Assembly (NCBI RefSeq): GCF_963576545.1
Contig: NC_083646.1
Coordinates: 11,986,991 to 12,050,990, forward strand
Length of the DNA: 64,000 bases
Origin: Limanda limanda
Taxonomy: Eukaryota > Chordata > Actinopteri > Pleuronectiformes > Pleuronectidae
Direction: 5' to 3'
Numbering within the stretch: position 1 is the first letter of the stretch; every line of letters begins with the position of its first letter. Below the pieces are notes generated by a model, which was not told the DNA's origin, made no database searches, and was given only the letters and a program-made list of their open reading frames with translations. Of the stretch, positions 31,580 through 44,152 are shown piece by piece. Position numbers and translations under genes: made by a program.

Positions 31580-34500
31580 ATGGCGGAGGCTGCGGTTGTT
31601 CCCCCGCATCGATTTTTCTGCCACTGTTGTAAAGGAGAAGTCAATCCCAAGCTCCCGGTAAGACGCACGCCTTCCTCCCCGCAACCATCGCGCTCTCCCG
31701 GGCGAACCGTGCGGTTGACACGTCGGCCGTGGTCCGGAATCCCGGTCGTTTCGCTCGGCTGCTACAGCTAACCCCCAGCTAGCCTGTTAGCATGTAGCAG
31801 CGTTTGTTGTTGTTAACTCGGCTAAATAAACTCCTGACACTCGCTGGTGTCTTCGTCAAAATGCAGACACGTTGAGCCAATGTCGACACGTTTCATTAGA
31901 TCGCGTGTGTAAGTCATTATTTGTCTTTGTGTACACTCGACAGTTGACATTAGCTCAGTGTTGTTTGTGTTGTGCTCGAGACAACACAAACAGCTGAGAG
32001 ACAAGAGCTGTGTGTTACTACTTTGTCATTTAAATTGGTGCTAGGCTGTGTTGTGACGCCGGGGTGCTTTCGTTTTCAGAGTTTGTTTCTGGGAAAACAC
32101 TCCTGGGAGGAGAGTTGGGGACTTTTCTGCTTCGCGATCACGTTTAGTTTCAATTTTAAAATTAAAAGTGAAGGCAGACTGACGTGATCTATGTCTGGTC
32201 GGACTTCTATTAACCTGCAGCTGCTTTAAAATGAATCTCTAGCGCATATACAGTGAAGATTTCACATTTAAACCCACATATGTGTGAATAAAGGTTTAAA
32301 GAAAGGTTCAGATTACAAGACAAGAAAGGAAATGGCTGAATTAATTAAAAGCAAGATCATAAAAACAGGTGTTGAGCAGTTTTTCAAACGTGTCGACAGA
32401 AGACAAGTTAATAATTCAAATTAATCCATTCAAACACAACATATCTGCAGGATATTCTAGCTTCAATGTTAATAATTTCAGGTTTTATTAAAACTAGCTT
32501 TAAGACGTGTTGATTCAACTTGTGTTTATTCTGGAAGCTGTAATGCATTTTACAGACCGGAGCTGACATGATTATGATTATTATATATATAATCAGTTAG
32601 TTGATTGTCAGAAAATAAATCTGAACCATTACTGCTAAAGCTTTTTCCCATTTCCTTTATCTATTCTTGTGTTTTCATATGATGTATTATAAGGTGTCTG
32701 TTCCTCTGAATTGATTTTACAATATGTTTTTTCTTCAACTTCCCTTTAACTAATCGAGCTTTTACATAATGTAATGTGTACTTTGGTGTTTGTTGTTCAC
32801 ATGATTTGCTAGTTGTCATCATCTTACATGTAAACGTTTAGTATCTTTGGGATCTGAAGACGTTGACTTGTTGTTAAGCAGATTGTGATAAACATTTCTA
32901 TTTGTTTAATTACTGTATTGACCAAACTATTAAATCACAATCAGATCAACCAAAACTGAAAATGCTGACGAGACTAAATCCTTTTTTATGTGTTGCGGCT
33001 GAGGGTAATTCCTGCCTGCTTTGTCACTGACTCTCTCAATCCTATTGCATGTCTGTACCGAGCCAACACAGTTTATAACCCCACGACAACCTCAGTATAG
33101 GATCACCTGTCAATCATTTGTCCATTTATACAACAGAGAGGATAACCTCTGAGTGAAACCACACATGATTATTCATCTACTTATTGAACATAATAATGAT
33201 AAAATTTAAGTATCTGTCTAATCTGTCACAGCCCTGTCTGTATATTAAAGGACCTCAGGTTGAGGAACTCTTGCTCACATTGAGTGAACAACACGTGATC
33301 TGGCTGACCCAGTGGAGAGGAGTCTTTTCCTCATTCTGATAAAGTGGTTTTTAAAACACTGCATACGTGAGGTGTGGTTGGCCGACGAGCTCTTCCTTCT
33401 GGGTTGCATTCATAAAACACAGGCCATCACACAAATATGACCGATATTATCCTCTGACACAGTGTTATGTCATTGTCAAAGCCAGTCAGCCGAAAGTCTT
33501 CACGGTGATTTATGATTCACTCCAAGGGCTGGGTGAATATTTCCAGTTACCAGCTTGTCACTACTGTGTGTTCAAGTATGGTGTGAAGAGACATTTCTAA
33601 AGCAAACGTTATTTTTTTTGGTTCCTGATTCTCTAGGTTGAAAACTTGCAGCTCTTTATTATTTTATACCATTGTCAACTGTTATTGTAAAGTTTGTTAA
33701 GGAAATAAGATATTGGAATGTGTCCCCTTTTTCTATTTGTCTGTTTTTCCTCACCTCTGTGACTCAGTCTTTGTTGCGTCTCTTTGCAGGAGTACATCTG
33801 TCCGAGATGTGATTCAGGGTTCATAGAGGAAGTAACAGAAGACTCCAGGTAAGAGATGTCTCACCAAGTTCATAGAAAAGAAGACATGTTAAGTCCTGTT
33901 AGTGTTAGTCTACATGTTGGAGTTTTGAGGCTCATTCTGCAGTTTTGTCGCAGGTTAAAACTAAACTGTCTACTGTCTCCTTTTTCTCAGTCTCCTAGAG
34001 GGTGGTGCAAACGGGATAGATGACACAGCCACACAGTTTGCAGAGGTACAAGCTGACACACATGTGTTTGGAGAACGCGGTGGGGAAGTGTGCAAAGGGG
34101 ATGGATGCGATCATTTCATGTGTTTTAATAACTTTTTTCCCCCTTTCTTCTTTCCCTGTTCATCATTTTACTATTGTTTCCTCTAATTTCACTCCTTCTG
34201 TCTGGAACCCCATCTTTCTTCAACCCTTTTCCTGTTTTCCTTCCCTGTTGTATCCTGATATTCCCGTAGCTATGGCACCTGTTGTTACTGGAGCGGCCGT
34301 TTACAACAGACAATGACACCCCTGACTCAGAACCCCGGCTCCCTGGAGGACGGCTGGGTGGTCTCAGTGACCTGGGGGGGTTGGGAGGGGGACCAATCGG
34401 GGGGTCAGTCCCAGCAGGCCTTGGGGGACCTATGGGGGGTTTACTAGGAGCCGGGGATCACTGGGGACCGGGACGCCCCCCTCGCCTCCACAGCCAGAGA

Positions 34501-37269
34501 AGATACCGGTCTAGAGGCAGCAGCAGGCCTGACCGCTCGCCCGCTGTGGAAGGGTGAGTCTGTCTTCTGGCTTCCTCAGCATCCTCTCGGCATTTTTCTC
34601 CACCTCACATACGCCCACTTATTATAATGACAGTGCTGTTTATGCCTCTACAATCCTGACTCTTCTTATTTTTGGCAATCTCATTAACTTATCTGTATTT
34701 TCTCTTTTCTCTGTGTGCTAGGATTGTGCAACAGTTTCTTGCTGGCCTCTTTGCCAACTCTGGAGTCTCCAGCTCACCTCCGCTCTCATGGTAAGATGAC
34801 ATCACAGGAGCATCACAGTGTCTGCCTGGGTGGAAGTGTTGGTGCTGTTTTTAATCAGCCTGAGTCATCTGTATCTTTTTTCAGGACAGGGATGCTGCAC
34901 TCTAACCCTGGGGACTACGCCTGGGGACAGGGAGGGTTAGACGCTGTGATCACACAAGTAAACCAAACTTATAAGAACATCCGACTTTGTATATGTGTTG
35001 CTGTTTAAATGGTCTTCAGTTTACATGGGTGTGTTTTTCTGTAGCTACTAGGTCAGCTGGAAAACACAGGACCTCCTCCAGCAGAGAAAGAGAAGATCTC
35101 TTCTCTCCCAACTGTCAATATATCTCAGGAACAAGCAGGTAAGAAAGCAGCCTTGGTTGTTGTGCATCCTTAACTACAAATTTAAATATTTCTTGCTGGA
35201 CGTGTATAAAGTTGCACACTTTCAGTAAAAACAATGGCGAGGAACAGATTTGTCATTATGTAAATGGATGCTTATTTGGTTAGAAGTCTGTGCAGCATTT
35301 CAGACACAGCATGAACAGGCAGTTGTGTTTATATTCTGTTGCCGCCTGCCAAGAGAAGCCTCTGAAACTGTTAGTGTTTGAGGAGAAATGGCCATTAACC
35401 TTGAGTGTATCAACTGTTTGTTCCATAAATTATTTCAAGATGACGTCCTGTCTTTCTGGGCTGCGCCTCGTGTGAATGCGGTGTGTCCTATTTTACCACT
35501 GAGCTGTAACACTGTGGTTTGATTGTGCAGCCTAGCTGTTGATAGCTGATCTGTTGGGATTAATATAATAACTATGTGATTATTCAGGCTTTTTGTCTGT
35601 GTTTTTATTCATTAGTCATCCTCAGCAGCCTCGTATCACCTCAAGTCCTTTTTGAAAACACAGGAATATTAATACAAAGGGAAGGATTAAACATGTGTAT
35701 GGTTTCTCCTCTCAGACTGCTGTATGGAATGTCCAGTGTGCAAAGAGGACTTCACAGTTGGAGAGCCAGTCAGACAGTTACCCTGTAACCACTTCTTTCA
35801 TTCAGACTGTATAGTGCCATGGCTGGAAATGGTGAGTCACAACAAAGAAGATATACATCACTTCCTCACATGTATTGGTGCACACAGTGTATGTGATATT
35901 AACAGCACTCATGACGGTAATATGGGACATTTTAACGCAGGTTTTGGCTTCTTGGGAATCCACATAGAAAAGTCAGGGTAAATTTAAATGGTGATGCCGG
36001 AGATATTATATATATCTGTTCTTGTCAATAAATCCCATGAAGACACCAAAAACAATAATCCGATAATCCCTTGTCTGTGAAATCAAAAGAAAACATTTAG
36101 TAGCACCTTATACATAAGAATAATTTCATTTGAAAACCTTACCAATTTCCCAGAACAGCTAAGCACGTAAATAATGCTTCAGATGCATTTGGTGCCAAAT
36201 GAACATTTCCAGCAGCAGAACCATGTACTGTGCGTGATATAGCCTGAAAATAAACATTTCCCTCGTTTATTATAATGAAGGAACGTATTACCTAGTGAAG
36301 CGGGTTGGCTCATTGATTTTAAGGTTTCAAGAATGTTTATTAATTAAATCATTTATTCAATACAATTGAGGGACAAACGTTTGCAGGAGGCTTTGTTAAC
36401 CAAAACAAATTGGTGGTTTAGTAAGTAATAAATAAAGAAGAAGCAATTAAGACAGACCAGTTATAATACGGAAAATGCAGCAGTAGGAAAATAAAATTTG
36501 TTTCACAAAATAATAATATATTGTACAGAGTGATTGTGTTCTTGAGAGTAATAAGGTACATAGAAATGTTATATAGTTTGAGTGATCATCCCTGGCTTTA
36601 GTGGTCTTGAGATACTTGTCAACAATAATTCAAAATGTAGGATATTACCATCCGTAACCTAAGAATCACTTTCACTAATAGAAGGAATTTGGACTTGGCT
36701 AAGGTATGTTTTGAGTGACCATACAGGGACTGTCAAACAAATGCAATCAAATCATCATAGACAACATTTGCACTTGCAAAGTTCCATCAGTTTAGATTCA
36801 GTCAAACACCAAATCACACACACTTATAGATATCAGACAGATTTTTTTATTTAATTAAAATTCATGAATTGGTCCTTGGGAATTCAGTGTCAAAAAATCT
36901 CTAAATTCCAACAAGATAATCAAAAACAATATAAAGGTAATATCAAACCCTTTCACTGGGTTTTAATAAAAATGGTTCAGTAATCTTTGTTTAATCCTTT
37001 TGACAAACAAATAAACCAACAAACAGCCATGAAAACACAATTTCACTGGCAGAGGTAAAAACAGGAGTAAAATAAGCAAGTCATCTCTTGTGAGAAAACT
37101 GCCTAAAGCTAATGTTGTGTTATGTGCATTCTGTTCCGTGGCCACGCAGCATGACACATGTCCAGTGTGTAGGAAGAGTTTGAACGGTGAAGACAGCAGC
37201 AGTCAGCCCCCCTCAGAGTCCCCCTCCCTCTCCATGGACCCTCGCACACAGGAGAGATGGTCCTTCTGA
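31580..37269 (+). CDS. rnf115: RING-H2 E3 ubiquitin ligase RNF115 (BCA2)
   Basis: A cytoplasmic E3 ubiquitin ligase that, in mammals, acts in receptor trafficking and degradation together with the related RNF126. Exons: 31580-31657, 33790-33848, 33991-34045, 34270-34553, 34722-34790, 34885-34957, 35045-35138, 35716-35831, 37150-37269. They join in frame to 315 residues (human 304). An N-terminal Cys4 zinc finger (C14/C17 in [10 protein letters not shown]30/C33 in [10 protein letters not shown]) is followed by a Gly/Leu-rich linker, the basic [15 protein letters not shown] segment, a conserved [14 protein letters not shown] block, and a C-terminal RING-H2. The end, QERWSF in place of human HDRWTF, fixes the stop. 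Position next to polr3c, and the match in the linker-flanking blocks, favour RNF115 over its paralogue RNF126. Confidence 0.95.
31658..33789 (+). other. rnf115: rnf115 intron 1
   Basis: About 2.1 kb. The first 450 bases are C/G-rich promoter-proximal sequence; the rest is A/T-rich. No exon or nameable repeat is seen. Confidence 0.65.
35716..37200 (+). other. rnf115: rnf115 RING-H2 finger, split over two exons
   Basis: The exon at 35716-35831 encodes CPVCKEDF through [16 protein letters not shown]. The last exon begins HDTCPVCRK. Together they give C-x2-C, C-x-H-x2-H-x2-C and C-x2-C, the complete C3H2C3 set. A 1.3-kb A/T-rich intron without recognisable features (35832-37149) separates them. 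Confidence 0.92.
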
Positions 37270-37554
37270 GACGCCCCCCCGTTTCATCCCTCCGTTCTCC
37301 CTGCCTACGTTCACCAACACACCGGGAAGACAAAAGCGCTTCTCTACTTCCCTCTCTTCATCAGTTGTAATCATCTCAGTCTATTGTTTCTTTTGTATTT
37401 TTATTTTCTGTTTCAATGCCTTTCTCCTCCACCATGTACCCCATACCTGAACAGACGTCTTAACGCTCAGTTGAGGTCTGCTCGATCTCTTTTTTTTTTT
37501 TTTTTTTGCCTAATAACAAACCAGCCTAGATTGATAATGATGATCAAGCCCAAG

Positions 37555-37710
37555 TCTTCTCTACTTCTTCTCCTTTTCCATCTTTCTTGAAATGCACTGC
37601 TGCAATACACTCTTGTGAGGAAACTTTATATCATGTACCATTCCCTCTCAAGTCACTTGACGATTCGCTGAAACCTGCAACTGAGCCCTGTACGGCATAT
37701 TGGAATACAG
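37555..37710 (+). repeat. Duplicated segment, copy A, in the rnf115 3' UTR
   Basis: It matches 38885-39063 in the same plus-strand orientation. The core aaatgcactgctgcaatac with its continuation (37590-37617) differs from 38912-38939 at only two of 28 positions. Flanking similarity extends from cttctc...ttttccatct to tatatcat...acc and tgacga.tc. Confidence 0.75.
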
Positions 37711-37766
37711 TAGGGTTTGGCATTTACAGAGCCTGGGCCTAACAACACGAACACCTGCACCCCTGC

Positions 37767-37772
37767 AATAAA
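37767..37772 (+). terminator. rnf115: rnf115 proximal poly(A) signal AATAAA
   Basis: About 500 nt after the stop codon. A second AATAAA at 38332-38337 would give a 3' UTR of about 1.1 kb, so alternative polyadenylation is possible. Confidence 0.5.
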
Positions 37773-38331
37773 ATGTAGACTTGGTTTAGGGTAGAATGTT
37801 TTTTGTTGATAGTTTCAGAAGGATGATAGGACGACGGTTATTTAATTGGTAGTTTTTTGGGATTGCATTGTCAGGGTGTTGATGTTATTGCGACCATCCT
37901 CTGTAGTGTTGCTATTTGATAAACAACACAAGCGAGTACTTTAGTACTGCTGTCAAAACTATCTAGGACATTAAATGGAAGCAAAGGATTCCTCACACCT
38001 TTTGGACTCTTCTACATTTGAAAAAAACAAACAGTAAGGGAATGAAATTAAATATCTATGGAGCTCAACCCATGATCCAATGCTTTAGGTTCCAACATAT
38101 TCCTCCTTGTGTATATATTCTAAACAGATGGCATCCCTCTGTCATTCGATTCCTTTTGTTTATTACTTGTCTTGTTTCACATTTTTATCACTTTTTTTGA
38201 TGTAAATAATTTTAGTCCAACTACTTACGGTTTGCAAAGGAAAAAACATTGAGAATGGAGAAACAAATGTGAAATACCTGGTTATTGAAACTGTATATTA
38301 TATATATGGGAAAAAATGTCTATGAGGTATT

Positions 38332-38337
38332 AATAAA
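38332..38337 (+). terminator. rnf115: rnf115 distal poly(A) signal AATAAA
   Basis: It lies about 1065 nt after the stop and about 130 bases before the opposing gba1 signal at 38465-38470. A T17-type run sits in the UTR near 37490-37507. Confidence 0.55.
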
Positions 38338-38464
38338 TGACAAATTTAAAAAGATTCCTTTTCATTTCTCACAATCCAGTCAAAACATTTCATTTTATAT
38401 TCTCTCTGCCCCCAAGGATACTTACAAACAGAAGTGACATGGAGTACTTTAAAACAAGATGTGC

Positions 38465-38470
38465 TTTATT
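38465..38470 (-). terminator. gba1: gba1 poly(A) signal (AATAAA on minus strand)
   Basis: TTTATT on the plus strand, giving a 3' UTR of about 600 nt. An ATTAAA-type alternative lies near 38697. Confidence 0.5.
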
Positions 38471-38884
38471 TAAAACAGCAACAAGCGTAGTCATTTACAA
38501 ACTCTGTACATTATTTATATAATTTATTCAGTGCTCTGACATGATGAGGACACTTAAAGCATCTTATTACCTGGAAATTAAGGCATCAGTTACACAGCAG
38601 CACAGGTCGTTCTGCTGAGGTGTTGCGTTCAGTAGTTTTAAGGTACCATCCCTGATAGGAAGTGGCGCATTACAAAGTGCAGTGAGTTGAGGTTAATTTA
38701 ATTAAGTGACCAAGAAAATCACAAAACCTGCAGAACGGCAGGGTAGATAAAACAAAAAATTGCAGCAGTTAATTTAAAGAAGTGCATTAAAGTGGCTGAA
38801 GACATACTCAAAGTAATGACTATCTTTGGTGATGAGGAGTTAAATCATTAAAAGCTTAACTCGTGCTTGTTGAAATCACTATTG

Positions 38885-39063
38885 TTCTTCTCAACTTTTC
38901 CATCTCAATTTAAATGCACCGCTGCAATACACTCCTGTGGAGAAATGCTCGACTTGATATCATATACCGTGACCTCTTTACTTCCCTGACGACTCCTGGA
39001 ACTTAAACTTCTATGATTTTGATCTTGTTGAAAAAAATCCCCTGTAAAATATGCTATTGTGGT
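38885..39063 (+). repeat. Duplicated segment, copy B, antisense within the gba1 3' UTR
   Basis: This is the partner of 37555-37710. Because gba1 is on the minus strand, this copy is transcribed as its complement, just after the gba1 stop codon at 39069-39071. Confidence 0.75.
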
Positions 39064-39068
39064 TATGA

Positions 39069-42000
39069 TCAGTGAGTGTTCCAAGCCAGTGTGAGGAGGG
39101 AATGAGCCGGAGCAGTGGAGGTGATGTAGCCCACAGCCGGATCCCAAACCTCAAACTGGATCACGGACAACGACCTACAACATAAAGTGTTCAGTACAAC
39201 CCATTATCATTTAGACACATTCAGACCATCTGTATATAAAGATGGACGACATGACCACTCCCCAAAAGTGAAGCCAAACTGTTTCTATCACCCCCCTGGT
39301 GGCCGGCTGCAGTAGAGGTCATGAAGCCGGCCACCTCCCAAGTTTTTGATCGATAAAAAAGATAGTTTCTAACATGTGAGGTAATTATTATTTTGGCTTC
39401 ATTTCCGGATGGTGGGAAGTCGTCCATCTTTATTAATAATCTATGATTCAAACCGATCCTGTACCTGTTGAGTATGATGAGCACCACTGAGCCGTCTGGT
39501 CTGATGAAGGCGGAGAATTCCAGGTGTGTTTCCTGACTGGCAGACACACCCACTCTCTGAGACCCCTCCCACAGGAACTTACTGTGTAAAACATGAGATT
39601 TCTGATTCTCAAACTGCTGCCAATTGAGGATGGAACAGGAGAAATGGGACATACAGTGTGATGAAGGATCATGTTCTACCTGAAATGGGCGATGCTGTAG
39701 AAAGTCGGCTGCTTGTAGAAGACGTCACGCTTTGCATCTACGATTACAGGGCTGTCCACAAAGTTTTTAACCCAGTTTGGCCCACCAGTCTGGTCCAGCG
39801 CCAGGTTCCAGTCAGTCCAGCCCACGACATAGTGATTCAAGTCCTGCCACAGAGAAAACACCCACAGATTCAAATCTATCCGGTGAAACTTTGTTGTAAG
39901 ATGTGTTCATTTGTGTAAATGAATCAACTGGACTGGAGCCTGGTGTTTAGATTAAATGTCACCAAGACAACACATCTACATAAACAAATTCCTCCTGAGT
40001 CTGGAGCCGTCTGGAGGCTGAGTGCACCCATGCAAAATGGACAGAATGGAAGGCGTCCAATTTCCTTTGAGGGAGTGAAGACAGACGAAAGAAAACACCA
40101 GTTCCAGCTTGCTCTGATGGCCTGCAGGCGGTTTGTGGAGAGTGTGCAGCATAGTGGGACTTGTACACCTGCACTGCAGGATCACAGGAGGTGACTCACC
40201 TTTCCGGTTCAACTCACGGCTTGTCAGGACTCACATCTGCTACTGTGGATGTGACTGAACAAGCACAACCCTCCACACATAAGATGAAGAGGGTCTCACC
40301 TCTAAGATGTCATGTGCGTACTGCTCAGCCCGGTCCCAGCTCCCCAGCTTCACCCCTCTGTCGAGCGGGCTCCACCCGGCGCAGGCCTCCGTGCCAAACA
40401 GGTAATACTCTGGAAACAGGTGATGGGTGACTCCAAGACTCAACTCAGCGGGGACGAAGGAGTCCATGTACCAGTGGACTGCCACACCGTGAATGTACCT
40501 TCCTGCATGAACATCGGTTAGGACCTGCAGGGACACGGGAAGTGAGAGGGAACTGAGTTTCCACATAGAATGAAGGCAACACAAAGCACCAGTTATTTTC
40601 AAGGGTATCTGCAGGGTTTGGAAAAGCACTGCATTTAATGGGGCTATCTACAGCAGCTTAGAAGCTTAGGCCATGATTTTAGCACAAGTTTTAAGTTAAC
40701 TTATATTTATTAATCATTTTGAAAAAACTATCGATACATTCATTTTAGCAACTTATCTGGGTCCAGAGTTGCATTCAGATAATTGACTGTCCCCGAGTCC
40801 AGGCTCAAGACTAAAGGTGGATTGGGCTTTTGCAGTGAAGTTCCTCAGCTCCCTTACACTTTTTAAAACATAATTTATGAATCCTAGTACAATATTTTAT
40901 TACCTATATGTGTTGACTATATCCTATGATTGTATTAATGATGTACTTTAATGTTATAGTTCTGTATTATTTTAATCCCTGATCTTATTTGCTTTAGTCC
41001 TGAAATTTCTTAATCCTATTTCCACCAGGTAAATCACTTTGTAACTCCATCTATCCATCTTTTGTCTGCTGATGCTCCATGCCAAGTAGGGTATTCCAGA
41101 CATTCCTCTCCCAGCTACGCTTTCCAGCTCTACCTGGGGATTCCAAGGCGTTCCAAGGCCAGATGGTATATGTAGTCCCTACAGCGAGTTCTGGGTCTAC
41201 CCCGGGGTCTCCTGCCGGTGGGGTGTACCTGATGAACCCCCTACCTTCCGTAGGCACCCTGAAGGCCTCCTGATTAGAATTCTTACTATGTTTTGATGTA
41301 TAAATAAAGTTAATTTTTATTATTATTGTTCTTATTAATATTATATTTTTGTATTATCTAATCTGTTTTCTGTTGTCAGAGTATACTTATTATTTATTTC
41401 TGTGGCTGGAGAGTTCTGATTACGTTTCTGCAAAACCAATGAAAACTCAGGTTTAATTAAGTTTAACGTGGCTTTTTCCAGAGTACCTCTGTCCTTGAAC
41501 TCACCACTTTGGCCCAGTGAGGCAGCAGCAGACGGTTGTCGTCCAGTATGAGGACGTGTGTGTGAGGGAATGATGAAGCATGCAGTGCAGGGCCCAGGTC
41601 CAGAGCCACCCAGTCCCGCTGCTCCTCAGGCGTGAAGCCCAGAGCCTGGAAACTGCAGCGAGACAAAGCTACTTCTCAGTCTGATGTGAATGTTTAGAAG
41701 CTATGGGGATGGTTTATAATGTTTCATACTAAATCCCTCACCTGTAGTTTGTCATCTGTCCGGCAGAGGGCTCATTCCCTGTGGTCAAGGCCCAGAAGGT
41801 CAAGTTATATTTAGCGTATTCCTCAAGGAACCTGGGAGGAGAGAGTGAAGCAACCATCAGAATTCATTTTCCATCTCGTCCTACGTCACACTGAGGTGAA
41901 CCCACACGTCACCTGATATAGTACTGAGCCCATGTTTTATGCTCCTTGCCACCAGGCTGGCCTTTCAGGGAACCTTTTCCTATGAGTGCACCATTAGTCT

Positions 42001-44152
42001 TCATCCAGGCGGGGGCGCTCCAGGCACTGGCCAGAAGCGACAGGGGGCGAGGAGACAGGGCCTGAGCTCGCTGCAGAAGAGGGATCTGAGGAGAGGAAGA
42101 GGAGGAGAGATGAGAGGGACTGATGGATGTGTGTGTGTCTGTGTGTGTGTGTGCGAGACAAAGACAGACCTTCAGGTTGACGTCCTCGGGGGCCAGAGAG
42201 AAGTTGTCCAGGTTGTAGTCTCCAGCGGAGTCAGCGTAGGTGTACAGACGGCTGGAGAAATCACAGCTTGCCATAGGGACACGCACAACGGTGTAGCCGA
42301 TACCTGCCAGAGACACAGCACCAGTTACAATAAAGGCTGTATAATCACTCAATATTCTGACTAATCAAACCCCAGTGGACCAACAACTTTCTGCAGTTAT
42401 TCACTCCTGGAGCCACAGTTACAATAGCAACTAAATAATTAAAGAATTGTTTAGAAAAGTTTGATTAAATTTGTTCTTGATGTTTTATGTCTTTTTACTT
42501 CTTTACTTAAGCCCCATTTATTTAGCATTTATAACAATAAAGTATGAAATATGTTTTCTTTGATGTAATGATTTATTAATACACTTAAATGTCCATATTT
42601 ATATATATTTCTACAACTACATTATTGTGTGTTATACATATATATTTTTATGTTTAAATAATTCTTTTGCTAAGTTAGGAGACAGATGAAATAAAGTCTT
42701 ACCCAGAATGAGAGACCATATTTTAAAAAACCTGCGGACATTTGCCATACTCTAATATTTGGATTTAAAAAATTAGCCCCATTGAAATCATGTAAAAGTT
42801 GTTAACCATAGAGATCAGCCTTAAGAACAACCTTTACTGGACTGCTTGTATAGACTGTATGAAATTTAGTTTTTATTGTGTTGGAGCGGTCGCTTTGTAC
42901 AAAACTCTAGTTTCTTTATGATATAATAATAAGTAATACATTTGTATCTACTTCATGAATATTTCTGAAATGAATGTTAACATCATACATTTCTGATGCA
43001 GCACTGTGGTATCACAAAGCAGCTGCGAGACGAGGCAGGTGACCACATGTAGTTTACCTTCACTGGAGAAATACTGTCGCAGCAGCTGGTCCTGTGCTCT
43101 AGCAGAGAGCGACAGGATGTTGATTCCTGCTGCGTCTGTCATCGCTCCACCAAACCCCCGGATCTTCTGGTACTTCTGATAGGGAGCGATGGTCAACCTG
43201 AGGCCTGTCAGAGACACATACACACGAGATATGATCTGCACTTGTGCAAACGCCACTGACATCCACAACAAAAGCCGACATCACTCACCTGCCCCGGTGC
43301 TGTTCACCTGGACCCGACCCCGGCCATGCTCCAGTCTGCTGCCCGCCACGCTGCTCAGGTAGGAGGAGAACTGTCCCAGCGGCGGCAGGGTCACTGACCC
43401 GACACTGTCACAGTACGTGGAGTTACACTCACACACCACGGAGCCATGGCCAAAGTTCCTGGCAACACATGCGTTGCTTTCTGTCAAGAGAAGAAGACGC
43501 AGGAGTGAGAAGTTTTAACGACTGTGGAGCAAAGTAGAGGAAACGACATTTAAACAACTGCAGCAGATCAAAAGTAACAGAGGTAACAATAAAGGCAGGT
43601 CATTGTAAAACTTATACATATAACATCAAAAGACTGGGTGATTGGTCACAATAACAATAAGGATATGTAGTGTGTGTATATAATACAACACATACACACA
43701 GACACACAAAATAAACATATAGAAAAGGTTTAAACAGACAAGTGGCCAATCTAGAGTGCGTAGATATACGTAAATTAAATGTGCCTTTTTAAGTTGGTAA
43801 CATTTCAGATATTTTGTTTTTGTTTTTGCACCCCATGTTATGATTTCATTTGTTAGTTTTGGGTTGTACTGATCAATACAATGGAACCAGGACTGGAAAG
43901 CAACACGTTTGAATTAAATTACAAGAAAAGCAGATATTCTGTTGTTTCAATATTGTTAAAAGTATAAATATTTACATTGAAATTGTCTTGTTGACAAAGG
44001 GAGCTATTTCAAGGAGTTAAGCTGGGAACTGGTTCCCAGCTTAACTACACAACGTGTCTTAAGTGTTGTGTTGTGTTACCTGTTGCGGTGATCACTTGTG
44101 CTGTGAGGAAGACAAGAGCCACAAGTCCAGCAGCTGGCAGTGACACAGCCAT
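39069..44152 (-). CDS. gba1: Lysosomal acid beta-glucosidase (glucocerebrosidase)
   Basis: A GH30-family lysosomal hydrolase that splits glucosylceramide into glucose and ceramide, with saposin C as activator. Coding exons in transcript order: 44152-44080, 43480-43289, 43204-43058, 42303-42170, 42085-41913, 41831-41742, 41652-41505, 40524-40300, 39843-39680, 39581-39465, 39174-39069. They chain in frame to 522 residues (human precursor 536). The first exon encodes a signal peptide, [20 protein letters not shown]. The acid/base Glu is E260 in TTGNEPSAG (codon 41771-41773) and the nucleophile is E365 in FGTEACAG (codon 40387-40389). Both are offset by 14 from the human precursor, with equal spacing. 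Other shared blocks are [49 protein letters not shown] and [14 protein letters not shown]. The gene appears intact. Regulation by MiT/TFE factors is suggested by E-boxes upstream. Confidence 0.96.
39231..39444. mobile_element. MITE with terminal inverted repeats in gba1 intron
   Basis: The left end tgtatataaagatggacgac (39231-39250) is mirrored by gtcgtccatctttatta (39419-39435), then ataatctatga. The 200-bp interior has no coding capacity. I recognise the ends from an abundant teleost MITE whose outer bases read like a tagactgtatata palindrome. It sits between the last two gba1 coding exons. Confidence 0.75.
40525..41504 (-). other. gba1: gba1 intron containing a decayed repeat
   Basis: About 1 kb between two catalytic-domain exons. 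It is A/T-rich except for the repeat-like block at 41060-41280. Confidence 0.65.
41060..41280. mobile_element. Decayed interspersed repeat
   Basis: The phrases ccaaggcgttccaaggcc, agtccctacagcgagttctg, ctaccccggggtctcctgcc and ccggtggggtgtacctg match, with decay, a teleost repeat with the text ggcgttcccaggcc, gtccctccagcgtgt and cggggcctcctccc. I do not assign a family name. Confidence 0.6.
42304..43057 (-). other. gba1: gba1 intron, A/T-rich, nothing recognised
   Basis: About 750 bases with no open conserved frame. Confidence 0.6.

Noticed and set aside
39221..39652. 143-residue minus-strand frame covering the gba1 exon at 39465-39581
   Set aside because: Only the part up to the donor at 39465 is gba1; the rest reads through the intron and the MITE.
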